DNA of 64,000 nucleotides from Burkholderia sp. FERM BP-3421 (lineage in GTDB: Bacteria; Pseudomonadota; Gammaproteobacteria; Burkholderiales; Burkholderiaceae): contig NZ_CP117782.1 of NCBI RefSeq assembly GCF_028657905.1, positions 3,224,001-3,288,000 of the forward strand, read 5' to 3'. The position numbers were made by a program, and so were the translations under genes. Below are positions 53,679 to 62,960 of this stretch, one piece after another. The stretch's first letter is position 1. Each line of letters starts with the position of its first letter. Under the pieces are notes generated by a model, which made no database searches, was not told the DNA's origin, and was given only the letters and a program-made list of their open reading frames with translations.

Positions 53679-55145
53679 TCAGCGCTGCGCCGGCGCGAGC
53701 GGGGGCCGCTTGTCGAACCAGGGCCGGGCCTGTTCGAACTGACGCGCGAGCCGCAGCAGCAGCGCGTCGTCGCCGTGGCGTGCGACGAACTGCGCGCCCA
53801 CCGGCAGCCCGCGCGCGGTCCAGTACAGCGGCACCGACATCGCCGGCTGGCCGGTCAGGTTGAACAGCTCGGTGCAGCCCGCCCATTCGAACGCGCGCGT
53901 CGACGACTGCGCGAGCATCCGCTTGAGGAGCGGCCGGATCGGCAGCACGCCGAGGAGCCGCAGCTGGAAGGTTTCGAACGGCGTCGGACACATCGCGCCG
54001 ATCTTGATCGGCGGCGCGGCCAGCGACGCGCACAGCACCACGTCGTAGCGCGCGCACGCGCTCGCGACCGCGACGGTGATCTGTTTCTGCAGTTCCAGCA
54101 TGTCCGGCAGCCGCGCGCGCGCGAGCCGGCGGCCGACCTCGGCCATCGCCCAGGAGGCCGGCTCGAATTCGCTGCGGCGCGGCGCGCGCCCCGTCACCTG
54201 CTGCGCGCCGAGCACCGCTTCCTCGGCGACGGTCGCCCACAGCGTCAGGAAGACCTCCGCCGCCTGCGCGAAATCGATCCGCAGCGCGGCCGGCTCGACA
54301 TGATGGCCGAGCGACGCGGCGAGCGCGGCGGCGTCGTCGAGCGCCGCGCGCACGTCGGGCGACAGCGCCGCCGCGAACATCGGCTCGGTGACGAGGCCGA
54401 TCCGCAGCGGCCCGGGCGCGGCGTCGAGCGCGCCGAGGAAGCTGTCCGCGGCGCCGGGGAGGCGGCCGGTCGTGAGGTCGAGCAGCAGCGCGCTGTCGCG
54501 CACGCTGCGCGAGACCGCATGTTCGACCACCAGCTCGCCCGTGATCGGCAGCGGCGCGAGCGCGGGGTGTCGCGACGGCTTGAGGCCGAACAGCCCGCAG
54601 CACGACGCGGGGATCCGGATCGAGCCGCCGCCGTCCGATCCGTGCGCGAGCGGGACGATGCCGGCCGCGACCGCCGCCGCCGCGCCGCCGCTCGATCCGC
54701 CGGGCGTATGGTCGAGACTCCACGGATTGCGGCACGGGCCGAACAGCGCCGGCTCGGTATACGGCATCTGGCCGAATTCCGAGGTGTTGGTCTTGCCGAA
54801 GATATTGAGGCCGGCCGCGCGGCTGCGCGCGATCAGCGGCGAATCGGCGGACGGGATGAAGTAGCGGTAGTGGCGGCTGCCCATCGACAGCGGCAGGCCG
54901 GCCACCGCCGAACCGAGGTCCTTGACGAGGTAGGGCACGCCCGCGAGCGGCCCGTCGAGCGCGCCGGCCCGGGTCGCGCGCTCGCGCGCCGCTTCGTAGT
55001 CGCGCAGCACGATCGCGTTGAGCGCCGGATTGAGCGCTTCGGCGCGGCCGATCGCCGCGTCGAGCAGCTCGCGCGCGCTGGCCTTGCGCTGCGCGACCAG
55101 CTCCGCGAGCCCGATCGCGTCGTGCGCCAGATAGTCGGGATCCAC
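53679..55145 (-). CDS. Amidase (amidase signature family)
   Basis: The 488-residue enzyme has the AS-family Ser-cis-Ser-Lys site: Lys in GVPYLVKDLGS, and the Gly/Ser motif DHTPGGSSGGAAAAVAAGIVPLAHGSDGGGSIRIPA with both serines. NTSEFG and RNPWSLDHTPGGSSG are typical of 6-aminohexanoate-cyclic-dimer hydrolase-like and aryl amidases; the substrate is unknown. The start is GTG at 55145. No GatB/GatC partner lies nearby, so it is not GatA. Confidence 0.9.
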   Translation of the reverse strand: MDPDYLAHDAIGLAELVAQRKASARELLDAAIGRAEALNPALNAIVLRDYEAARERATRAGALDGPLAGVPYLVKDLGSAVAGLPLSMGSRHYRYFIPSADSPLIARSRAAGLNIFGKTNTSEFGQMPYTEPALFGPCRNPWSLDHTPGGSSGGAAAAVAAGIVPLAHGSDGGGSIRIPASCCGLFGLKPSRHPALAPLPITGELVVEHAVSRSVRDSALLLDLTTGRLPGAADSFLGALDAAPGPLRIGLVTEPMFAAALSPDVRAALDDAAALAASLGHHVEPAALRIDFAQAAEVFLTLWATVAEEAVLGAQQVTGRAPRRSEFEPASWAMAEVGRRLARARLPDMLELQKQITVAVASACARYDVVLCASLAAPPIKIGAMCPTPFETFQLRLLGVLPIRPLLKRMLAQSSTRAFEWAGCTELFNLTGQPAMSVPLYWTARGLPVGAQFVARHGDDALLLRLARQFEQARPWFDKRPPLAPAQR

Positions 55146-55214
55146 CGTCGGTCACCCCCGTTGTGACGATTGGCGAGCGCCGCGCGCCGGCCGTGCGGCC
55201 GGCGCGCGGCCGGC

Positions 55215-55907
55215 TTACAGATGCTCGGCGAGGAAGCTCAGCGTGCGGCCGTGCGCGAGCGCGGCGGCGCGCTGGTGGTAGGAGGCGCGGTCGGTGCAGT
55301 TGAAGCCGTGTTCGGCGTCCGGGTACAGGTGGAAGGCCGCGTTCGCGCGGCCGGCGAACGCCTGCCGCACCTGGTCGACCGCCTCGGGCGGAATGCCGTG
55401 GTCGTGGCCCGCGTAGTGGAACACGATCGGCTGGGCGACCTTGCCGGCGACGTCGAGATGGTTCTGGATGCCGCCGCCGTAGTAGGCGACGGCCGCGTCG
55501 ACCGAACCGGCCGCGGCGGCCAGATAGACGAGCCGGCCGCCGAAGCAGTAGCCGATCGCGGCGAGCTTGCCGTCGACCTCGGGCCGCGCGCGCAGCGCGG
55601 CGGCCGCCGCGCCGAGATCGGCCACCGCGAGGCCGACGTCGGTCTTCTGCAGTAGTTCGATGCCCTTGTCACGGTCCGCGCCGTCGTAGGTCAGTTCGAC
55701 GCGCGGCTGGGTGCGCCAGAACACGTCCGGCGCGAGCGCGACATAGCCGTCCGCCGCGTACTGGTCCGCGACCGCGCGGATATGGCTGTTGACGCCGAAG
55801 ATTTCCTGGACGATGAGGACGGCGGGCCCCTTGCCGCGTTTCGGCAGCGCAAGGTAGCCACCGAAGCTGTCGCCGCCGGTGGGGATGTCGATCCATTGGG
55901 AAGCCAT
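55215..55907 (-). CDS. Dienelactone hydrolase family protein (carboxymethylenebutenolidase-like)
   Basis: The 230-residue alpha/beta hydrolase has the DLH nucleophile motif IGYCFGGRL with Cys as in true dienelactone hydrolases, an Asp in HYAGHDHGIPP and the His in DAEHGFNC. It starts MASQWIDIPTGGDSFGGYLALP. Such enzymes open lactones in aromatic degradation or act as general esterases. There are no aromatic-degradation genes nearby, so the substrate is open. Confidence 0.9.
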   Translation of the reverse strand: MASQWIDIPTGGDSFGGYLALPKRGKGPAVLIVQEIFGVNSHIRAVADQYAADGYVALAPDVFWRTQPRVELTYDGADRDKGIELLQKTDVGLAVADLGAAAAALRARPEVDGKLAAIGYCFGGRLVYLAAAAGSVDAAVAYYGGGIQNHLDVAGKVAQPIVFHYAGHDHGIPPEAVDQVRQAFAGRANAAFHLYPDAEHGFNCTDRASYHQRAAALAHGRTLSFLAEHL

Positions 55908-56952
55908 GCAGATCTCCTGGCAGGCGGAGCCGGTCGGCTCCGAGATTGAGTGAAAAAGGCGCGCGTCAGTGTGCCATCAATCGGGCGCGGTTGCAGTCGA
56001 CGCACGGGGCCCGCGCCGCGCGACGCCGGCCGGGCGGATCTGGATCCGTTTCGAATGCCGCATCGCCTCCGTTTCAGGCGTCGCGATCACGCATGCCTCG
56101 ACTTGTCCGCCGGCCATGCCGTTCGCCGCGCGGGCGGCGACGGCGAGCGTGATTCGCGCCGCGATGGCGCGGCGTCGGACGCCGGCACGCTCGGCTGCCA
56201 GGGCGGCGCGTCGTGCCGATGGACCTGTTCGCGGTCGAGGCGGGGGCCGCGCGCGGTCAGGCTGTTCGCGTTGCCCGAGAGGACGCCCGGCGACGCGACC
56301 GTGCAGCGCGCCTGTTGCGATCGATCCGCTGCGCGCGGTTGTCGGCTTGCCACCCGGCGCGCCGCTCGACACGCCACGCGGTTCGCGCGGTTCGTGCTCG
56401 GCGTGCTCGCGCGCGAACGAGGGCGACGACCGGTCGCTGCGGATCGGATGGAGCATGACGCTCGGCCGGCGACGCGGCGCGGCGCGCTCGAGTGCTGCGT
56501 TCGCCGACACGGCGGCCGGCGAATGGCGAGACGCGCTCGGGGCGGCATGTTCGTTCGAGCGGCGCGCGACGCCGCTTGCAGCCGTTGGGGATGGCTGAAT
56601 TATTTCAGCGCGAAGCGCTTGATTCGAAACATTAACGGTGGGCAATTCTTATATTAATGTCGCCTTTCATTTCGTATCCTAATCAGCGGAAACCCTTATC
56701 CAACGCAGGTTTCCGGCAATCTTTGCTGCGCCGCCATTGGTACTGGTCCCAGTTTCTTAAAAAAAATCCTGGAATTAATTTGATCACCTACACTTTCGCG
56801 CAAGTACGAGGGACGCCGGTCCGGCGGCCCGCGTGCTTGTGGCCAAGTGCATGAGTGATGCATCCGGCGCGCGTCAGTAACAGGCCCATGCGATGACGTG
56901 GGCGGCGGGGCACTGGCGACGACGTTTTCTGGGACCGAAACTGGAGACTTAC
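55908..56952. other. 1-kb stretch without a recognisable gene
   Basis: Overlapping GC-rich frames on both strands (for example about 55,950-56,650) have no recognisable domain, and their codon pattern does not look like that of the neighbours. From about 56,590 to 56,800 the base composition becomes AT-rich, with short A/T runs near 56,760. It could be a decayed gene plus the livK-like promoter. Confidence 0.45.
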
Positions 56953-58095
56953 ATGACTATTAAGATGCCGAAGTTGTTGCCGATGGGTGCGGCAGCCATG
57001 CTGTTGGCCGCGGCCGCCACCAACGCGACGGCCGACCAGGTCGTCAAGATCGGCCACGTCGCGCCGCTGACGGGCGGGATTGCCCACCTGGGCAAGGACA
57101 ATGAAAACGGCGCGCGCCTCGCCATCGAGGAAATCAACGCGAAGGGCCTGACGATCGGCGGCGAGAAGATCACGCTCCAGCTCGACGCGCAGGACGACGC
57201 GGCCGACCCGCGCACGGCCACGCAGGTCGCGCAGAAGCTGGTCGACGACAAGGTCGTCGCGGTGGTCGGCCACCTGAACTCCGGCACCTCGATCCCGGCA
57301 TCGAAGATCTACAGCGACGCTGGCATCGTGCAGATCTCGCCGTCGGCGACCAACCCGGCCTATACGCAGCAAGGGTTCAAGACCACCTACCGCGTGGTGG
57401 CGACCGACGCGCAGCAGGGGCCGGCACTCGCGAACTACGCCCAGTCGAAGGGCATCAAGAGCGTGGCCGTGGTCGACGATTCGACCGCCTACGGCCAGGG
57501 TCTCGCCAACGAGTTCGAGAAGAAGGCGAAGGCGCTCGGGCTCAAGGTGATGTCGCACGATGCGACCAACGACAAGGCGGTCGACTTCCGCGCGATTTTG
57601 ACCAAGATCAAGGGTGAGAATCCGGACGCGATCATGTACGGCGGCATGGATGCGACGGGCGGGCCGTTCGCGAAGCAGGCGAAGCAACTGGGCCTGCGCG
57701 CGAAGATCCTCGCGGGCGACGGCGTGTGCACCGAGCAGCTGTCCGATCTCGCGGGCGACGCGGCCGACAACGTGGTGTGCTCGCAGGCGGGCGCGGCGCT
57801 CGAGAAGATGCCGGGTGGTGCGGCGTTCCAGAACAAGTACCAGAAGCGTTTCGGCCAGCCGATCCAGATCTACTCGCCGTTCACCTATGACGCGGTCTAC
57901 ATCGTCGTCGACGCGATGAAGCGCGCGAACTCGGTCGATCCGGCGAAGATCCTGGCGGTGATGCCGGCCACGGACTACAAAGGCGTGATCGGCGAGACGG
58001 TGTTCGATGCGAAGGGCGATCTGAAGCACGGCATCATTTCGCTCTATGACTACAAGGGCGGCAAGAAGACGTTCCTCGACCAGGTGAAGATGTAA
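56953..58095 (+). CDS. Branched-chain amino acid ABC transporter substrate-binding protein (LivK-like)
   Basis: The 380-residue precursor has a signal peptide (MTIKMPKLLPMGAAAMLLAAAATNATA) and a type-1 periplasmic binding fold: VVKIGHVAPLTGGIAHLGKDNENGARLAIEEINAKGL, then HLNSGTSIPASKIYSDAGIVQISPSATNP. It binds Leu/Ile/Val or a related amino acid for uptake. No permease or ATPase genes are adjacent, so it must share a transporter encoded elsewhere. The ATG follows GGAG. The extended upstream frame lacks a signal. Confidence 0.93.
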   Translation: MTIKMPKLLPMGAAAMLLAAAATNATADQVVKIGHVAPLTGGIAHLGKDNENGARLAIEEINAKGLTIGGEKITLQLDAQDDAADPRTATQVAQKLVDDKVVAVVGHLNSGTSIPASKIYSDAGIVQISPSATNPAYTQQGFKTTYRVVATDAQQGPALANYAQSKGIKSVAVVDDSTAYGQGLANEFEKKAKALGLKVMSHDATNDKAVDFRAILTKIKGENPDAIMYGGMDATGGPFAKQAKQLGLRAKILAGDGVCTEQLSDLAGDAADNVVCSQAGAALEKMPGGAAFQNKYQKRFGQPIQIYSPFTYDAVYIVVDAMKRANSVDPAKILAVMPATDYKGVIGETVFDAKGDLKHGIISLYDYKGGKKTFLDQVKM

Positions 58096-58122
58096 TACCG
58101 GCGGCGACTCGCGAGGGAACGG

Positions 58123-58156
58123 GCGCGCATGCGGCAACGCATGCGCGCTTTGTTTT
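58123..58156. terminator. Strong bidirectional terminator
   Basis: GCGCGCATGCG, GCAA, CGCATGCGCGC is an 11-bp perfect stem, followed on the plus strand by TTTGTTTT. It lies between the convergent livK-like and MFS genes. Confidence 0.88.
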
Positions 58157-58173
58157 GGCGGCGCCGTTCAGAT

Positions 58174-59385
58174 TCAGATCTTGAGGCGGCTGAGCACCTT
58201 GGGCGCGGCGACCGCGACGAGCGCCGCGCACAACGCGACGACCGACAGGCCGACAGGCAGGCTGGCCATCTGTGTGACCGCGCCGATCACGACCGGGCCG
58301 AACATCAGGCCGAAGTACGCGAGCCCCGCGACATGCGCGAGCCCTTCGGCCGCGTGGATGCCGGGCACGCGCGCGGCGGCGGCGAACAGCACCGGCATCA
58401 TGTTCGCGAGGCCGAGCCCCATCAGCGCGAAACCGGTGAGCGTGGCGACCGCGTTGGGCAGCAAGAGCGCGCCGATCATCCCGGCGCAGGCGAGCGCGGC
58501 GCTCGCGAACACGAGCTGCGGCGCGCCGAAGCGGGCGCGGATCGCGTCGCCGCCGAAGCGCGCGGCGGCCATGCCGCCCGAGAACGCCGCATAGGCGGCG
58601 CTCGACAGCGCGGGCGTCGCGCCCACGATGTCGCGCATATAGACCGTCGCCCAGTCGTACATCGCGCCTTCGGCGATCAGCGCGACGAGTGCGATCGCGC
58701 CCAGCATCCACAGCGCGGGCGAGCGCCAGCGGCTCGCGTCGGCGTGGCCGTGCGCGGCGTCGGTGTGCGGCACGTGCGGCAGCACGGCGGGACAGGCGAC
58801 GAGCAGGACCCCTGCGCTGACGAGCGCGGCGAGCGCGAGATGGACGGCGGGCGGCATGCCGGCTGACAGCAGCGCCCCGCCCGCGGCCGCGCCGGCCAGG
58901 CCGCCGATGCTGAACATGCCGTGCAGGGTGGAAATGATCGGCCGTCCGACCGCGATCTCGACCGCGCTGGCTTCGGCATTCATCGCCACGTCGAGCGTCG
59001 CCATCGAGAAACCGAACAGCGCCAGCAGCGCGAGCAGCAGCGGATAGGTGGGCACCACCAGGATCAGCGCCGCGCAGGCCGACATCGCGAGGCCGCCCGC
59101 GAGGCACGCGGTGCGGTTGCCGACGCGGGCGATCCAGCGCGCGTTGGTGGTCATCGCGACGATCGAGCCGGTCGCGACCGCGAGCAGCGCGTAGGACAGC
59201 AGCGCGGGGCTCAACGAGAAGCGGTCGCGCACGGTGGGCACGTGCACGCCCCACGAGGCGTACATCATGCCCGCGACGAAGAACAGGGCCATCGTCGCGT
59301 TGCGGGCGCGCAGGCGGGCGGGCATGGGAAGGCGGCGGTGAGCGGCGGGCGGGGCCGGCAGCTCGGAGGAAGCGGGATCGGACAC
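58174..59385 (-). CDS. MFS transporter (YbjJ-like)
   Basis: The 403-residue membrane protein has about twelve helices and the MFS motif RIGN-type loop (NARWIARVGNRTACLAGG) after helix 2. ATLDVAMNAEASAVE and SFSIGGLAGAAAG-like segments resemble E. coli YbjJ-type permeases. The substrate is unknown. The start is GTG at 59385; ATG at 59325 is also possible, and neither has a good ribosome site. Confidence 0.82.
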   Translation of the reverse strand: MSDPASSELPAPPAAHRRLPMPARLRARNATMALFFVAGMMYASWGVHVPTVRDRFSLSPALLSYALLAVATGSIVAMTTNARWIARVGNRTACLAGGLAMSACAALILVVPTYPLLLALLALFGFSMATLDVAMNAEASAVEIAVGRPIISTLHGMFSIGGLAGAAAGGALLSAGMPPAVHLALAALVSAGVLLVACPAVLPHVPHTDAAHGHADASRWRSPALWMLGAIALVALIAEGAMYDWATVYMRDIVGATPALSSAAYAAFSGGMAAARFGGDAIRARFGAPQLVFASAALACAGMIGALLLPNAVATLTGFALMGLGLANMMPVLFAAAARVPGIHAAEGLAHVAGLAYFGLMFGPVVIGAVTQMASLPVGLSVVALCAALVAVAAPKVLSRLKI

Positions 59386-59578
59386 AGGGAAGCTCGACGA
59401 AAAACGTGCGCTCGGGGCCGGCTGGCGGAGCGCTTGATGGAACCAGCGCCCGATTCTAGCGGAGCAGGGTGACGGGCGCTTGCGCACGGCCGCGAAGCGG
59501 GCGATGCTTTTCGCGATCGGTGGAGCGCCCGATGCCGGGGTGATCGCGCCAAGTTTCCGTCCCATGCAAGGATCTCAC

Positions 59579-60277
59579 TTGAACATACCCGCCGCCCTGC
59601 CGCTTCATCTATTGCATCGCAACCTGCTCGGCACGCTCGCGACCCGGATGCGCGCACCCGAGGGCTATCCGTTTCCGACCGTCGTGCCGTACGCGCTCGA
59701 CGCGCGGCACCGGCCGGTGATTCTCGTGAGCGGGCTCGCCGAGCACACCCGCAACCTCGATGACGATCCGTGCGCGGGGTTCCTCGTCGTGGACGGCCTC
59801 GGCACGGGCGCGAAGGCGCCGGGCGAGGTGCTGGAGGCGGCGCGCGCGACGCTGGTCGGGCGTTTCGAACGGGTCGACGACGACTCCTATCTGCGCGCGC
59901 GCTACCTGCGCTATCACCCGGACGCCGCGCGCTACGTCGCGCTCGGTGATTTCTCGTTCCGGGCGCTGGCGAGCGAGCGGATTCGCTATATCGGCGGGTT
60001 CGGCCGGATGGGCTGGGTCGAGGCGACGGCGCTCGACCCGCTCGCGCCGCTGTCGTTCGACGAGGAGCAGGCGCTATGGGCCTGCGCGGACGCGCTGCCG
60101 TCGCGGCGCGCGGACCTTGCCCTGCTGGGCGTGGATCGCCACGGCGCCGACTGGCGCTGCGGCGGGCGTCTGCTGCGCACGCCCTTCGATGCGCCGCAAG
60201 CGAGCGGCGCGGCGCTCGAAGCGGCGCTTCAAAATGTCGCAGTCACGAATTTTCACGCGTTCGATGCGGATCGCTAA
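59579..60277 (+). CDS. HugZ-like / pyridoxamine 5'-phosphate oxidase-fold protein
   Basis: The 232-residue protein has a split-barrel flavin/heme-binding fold: LHRNLLGTLATRMRAPEGYPFPTVVPYALDARHRPVILVSGLAEHTRNLDDDPCAGFLV, then RFERVDDD and RYIGGFGRMGWV. It resembles the HugZ/CREG group, some of which degrade heme; a His-containing C-terminus is present (NFHAFDADR). The start TTG at 59579 has AAGGA seven bases before it; ATG at 59564 is an alternative. Confidence 0.78.
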   Translation: MNIPAALPLHLLHRNLLGTLATRMRAPEGYPFPTVVPYALDARHRPVILVSGLAEHTRNLDDDPCAGFLVVDGLGTGAKAPGEVLEAARATLVGRFERVDDDSYLRARYLRYHPDAARYVALGDFSFRALASERIRYIGGFGRMGWVEATALDPLAPLSFDEEQALWACADALPSRRADLALLGVDRHGADWRCGGRLLRTPFDAPQASGAALEAALQNVAVTNFHAFDADR

Positions 60278-60649
60278 TTGATGGAGTGGGCGCGCATTGA
60301 TTCTGCATTAACAAGATAAGACATCATGCCGGGATGCGGATCGCCACGAACCTTTCGTTTGATGAAAACTTTGATTTGCTTTTTACAAAGCAGTTGCGCG
60401 GCTTGAAAACTTAAAATGTGCACCGAATACCCCTAATGTTCGATCCTGGTAAGCGATAATTGAATACGCTGCCGGCGCTGGTCAAATTGAACAATCAAAA
60501 CACAAATAACAACATTTATTTTCAGCCCGATCCGATTCCCGTCATTCTTTTCTGTGCTAACCTCTGTCCTCATTATCCGAGGCATCAATACATGTTAAAT
60601 GGCGAACCGGCTCAAGACCGGCGTCGTTTGGTCAGATAAAAGGGAATTT
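60278..60649. other. AT-rich region before the second H-NS gene
   Basis: The 372 bases are AT-rich against the rest of the window and contain no gene. The region resembles the AT-rich DNA upstream of the first H-NS gene and is a likely H-NS binding site. GCGAACCGG, seven bases, CCGGCGTC-like symmetry lies in the leader at about 60,601-60,625. Confidence 0.5.
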
Positions 60650-60943
60650 ATGTCTTCTTACAAGGACCTTCTCGCTCAGCGCGAGAAGCTGGAGAAGCAG
60701 ATCGAAGAGGCGAAGTCGCGCGAATACGCGGAAGTGCTCAATGACGTGAAGCAGAAGATTGCCGATTATGGCTTTTCGCTCGTGGAACTGGGTCTGGGCC
60801 GCGGCAAGGCAGGCAAGGCGGGTCGTCCGCGTGCGGGCGTCGCTGCCAAGTATCGCGACCCGGAGAGCGGCGCAACCTGGTCGGGTCGCGGCAAGCCGCC
60901 CCGCTGGATCGCCGGCAAGAACCGCGAGCAATTCGCGATCTAA
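60650..60943 (+). CDS. H-NS family nucleoid protein, copy 2
   Basis: The 97-residue protein has an N-terminal coiled coil (SSYKDLLAQREKLEKQIEEAKSREYAEVLNDVKQKI), a GRPR AT-hook-like patch and the DNA-binding YRDPESGATWSGRGKPPRWI, nearly identical to copy 1 at 27031. The two could form mixed oligomers. The ATG at 60650 has AAAAGGGAATTT before it; an upstream in-frame ATG (60599) adds unrelated residues. Confidence 0.93.
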   Translation: MSSYKDLLAQREKLEKQIEEAKSREYAEVLNDVKQKIADYGFSLVELGLGRGKAGKAGRPRAGVAAKYRDPESGATWSGRGKPPRWIAGKNREQFAI

Positions 60944-60978
60944 GCTTCTCGGGCATCGTCCGCCGCAAGGCGCGCAAG

Positions 60979-61018
60979 GGCTACGCCCCCCACGGGGTGC
61001 GTGGCCTTTTGTCTTTTC
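60979..61018 (+). terminator. Rho-independent terminator after H-NS copy 2
   Basis: GGCTACGCCCC and GGGGTGCGTGGCC form an imperfect stem, then TTTTGTCTTTTC. Confidence 0.75.
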
Positions 61019-61192
61019 AGGCCGTGTCGCATCCGCCGAAACGCCGCGCGCCGATGCTGCCGGATTCGAAATGAAAATGCGTAGCATTTTCATAAGCGAT
61101 TGATTTTACTGGTTTTTTCTTGTTGGCGACATACTCGCCGGCCGGCCGACTTGATAGAATCCCGGATATCAGCCAGCTAAATCCGGTATTTC

Positions 61193-62383
61193 ATGTCCAC
61201 ATTTCCGAAAGACGATCCGAGTACCGAAAAGCAGGTCGTCGCCCGCAACAGCACATTCGTCAGCATCGTCGTGAATGTGGTGTTGTCCGCGTTGCAGATC
61301 GCAGTCGGCGTAATTGCACATTCTCAGGCCTTGATTGCCGACGGGGTCCACTCCTTATCCGATTTGGTCTCCGATTTCGTGGTCTTGATCGCGAACCGGC
61401 ATAGCGGAGCCAAGCCGGATGCCGACCATAATTACGGTCATAGCCGCTATGAAACCGTCGCCGCGCTGTTTCTCGGCGCGATTCTGATTGCGGTCGGGGT
61501 CGGCATGCTGTGGCGCGCGGCGGAACGGATCGTCCATCTCGACGATATTCCGGCCGTGCATGCCAGTGCACTCGTCGTGGCGGTTATCGTACTGGTATCG
61601 AAAGAGGCGCTGTTTCGTTATATGTTGCGAGAAGCCCGGCGCGTGCGATCGGCCATGCTGGTCGCGAATGCCTGGCATGCGCGCTCCGACGCCGCGTCGT
61701 CGCTGGTGGTCGCGATCGGCATCATCGGCAGCCTGGCCGGCGTGAAGCTGCTCGATCCGATCGCCGCGGCGCTCGTCGGCTTCATGGTGGCGCGGATGGG
61801 CTGGACCTTCGGCTGGGATGCGCTGCAGGATCTGTCGGACCGCGCGCTCGACGACGACGCGGTCGCCGAGATCCGCGCACTGCTGGCCGCCACGCCCGGC
61901 GTGCGCGACGTGCACGACCTGCGCACCCGCAAGATGGGCGACCAGGCGCTCGTCGACGCCCATATCCTGGTCGATCCGCGGATCTCCGTGTCCGAGGGGC
62001 ATTTCATCGCCGAATCGGCGCGCCTGCGCGCGCTGGGCGATTCGCGCGTCCTCGACGCGCTGATTCACGTCGATCCGGAAAACGATGCCGCGCGGCGCCC
62101 GGCGCTGGCTCTGCCGCTGCGCGCGCAGGTCACGGCGCAACTGGAAGCGGCGCTCGCGGACGCCGGTCTGCGGGCGCGGACGGTGAATCTGCACTACCTG
62201 AGCAGTGGCCTCGAGATCGACGTGGCGCTGGCGGCCGAGGCGAGGGCGACGCCGGGCGGCACCGATCCGGTCGCGCAGCTCGACCTCGACGCGCTGCGCC
62301 GGCGGCTCGGCGCGCGCCGGATCGGCATCACGCGTGCGCTGGCCGACGCCCCGCAGCCGGTCGCGGCGACGGGGCGGGCCTGA
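61193..62383 (+). CDS. Cation diffusion facilitator (CDF) metal exporter
   Basis: The 396-residue protein has the CDF core with two metal-binding motifs: ADGVHSLSDLVSD in helix 2 and NAWHARSDAASSL in helix 5, and about six helices. A cytoplasmic domain follows and is longer than usual (to residue 396). It ejects Zn, Co, Fe or Mn in exchange for protons. Metal preference is not visible. The N-terminal part has lower GC than the C-terminal part. Confidence 0.9.
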   Translation: MSTFPKDDPSTEKQVVARNSTFVSIVVNVVLSALQIAVGVIAHSQALIADGVHSLSDLVSDFVVLIANRHSGAKPDADHNYGHSRYETVAALFLGAILIAVGVGMLWRAAERIVHLDDIPAVHASALVVAVIVLVSKEALFRYMLREARRVRSAMLVANAWHARSDAASSLVVAIGIIGSLAGVKLLDPIAAALVGFMVARMGWTFGWDALQDLSDRALDDDAVAEIRALLAATPGVRDVHDLRTRKMGDQALVDAHILVDPRISVSEGHFIAESARLRALGDSRVLDALIHVDPENDAARRPALALPLRAQVTAQLEAALADAGLRARTVNLHYLSSGLEIDVALAAEARATPGGTDPVAQLDLDALRRRLGARRIGITRALADAPQPVAATGRA

Positions 62384-62398
62384 CGCGCCGCGCGCCGC

Positions 62399-62857
62399 TC
62401 AGAGCGGCAGCTGCGTGTCGAACTTGATCTCGCGCAGCACGACGCTGGTGCGGACCTGCGAGACTGCGGGGATCTTGAAGATGCGCTCGTGCAGGAACAC
62501 GTCGTAGGCCTTGATGTCGGGCGCGACGATCTTGAGGATGTAGTCGGCCTCGCCCGTCGTGCTGTAGCACTCGGTCACCTCCGGGCAGGTCGCGATCTCG
62601 CGTTCGAACTGCTCGACGCCGCCCTCGTTGTGGCGGGTCAGGTGGACATGCGCGAGCGCGCACACATGCAGGCCGAGTTTCTCGCGGTCGAGCAGGGCGG
62701 TGTAGCGCTGGATCACGCCGGACTGTTCCATGTCTTTGATGCGGCGCCAACAGGGCGTGCTGGAGAGCCCGACCTGATCGGAGATCTCCTGCACGGAACG
62801 GCGCGCGTCGAGCTGCAACAGGCGAAGGATTTTTTGCGAAAAGGTATCGAGAGTCAC
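62399..62857 (-). CDS. Lrp/AsnC-family transcriptional regulator
   Basis: The 152-residue protein has an N-terminal winged helix (FSQKILRLLQLDARRSVQEISDQVGLSSTPCWRRIKDMEQSGVI) and a C-terminal RAM ligand domain (GEADYILKIVAPDIKAYDVFL). It probably senses an amino acid. The start is GTG at 62857 with GGAGG seven bases upstream. The longer ATG frame (62884) has no ribosome site and is rejected. It faces the CDF exporter gene convergently. Confidence 0.9.
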   Translation of the reverse strand: MTLDTFSQKILRLLQLDARRSVQEISDQVGLSSTPCWRRIKDMEQSGVIQRYTALLDREKLGLHVCALAHVHLTRHNEGGVEQFEREIATCPEVTECYSTTGEADYILKIVAPDIKAYDVFLHERIFKIPAVSQVRTSVVLREIKFDTQLPL

Positions 62858-62960
62858 CTGTGCCTCCGGGGGCAGGTACACCATTTCTCAATGGTAGAGG
62901 CCGGAGAAAGGAAAGGCAACAAAGTGCGCGGAATGCGAGCAGTATTCGCTAACTCGCCGA

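Noticed and set aside
53679..55145. GatA subunit of the tRNA amidotransferase
   Set aside because: No gatB or gatC nearby, and sequence motifs (NPWSLDHTPGGSSG) fit other amidases as well or better.
55977..56645. Hypothetical protein of 222 codons on the minus strand, and overlapping plus-strand frames
   Set aside because: No domain, no ribosome site, and composition unlike neighbouring genes.
62858..62884. Upstream ATG start for the Lrp-type regulator
   Set aside because: The GTG at 62857 has an ideal GGAGG at seven bases, while the ATG has none.
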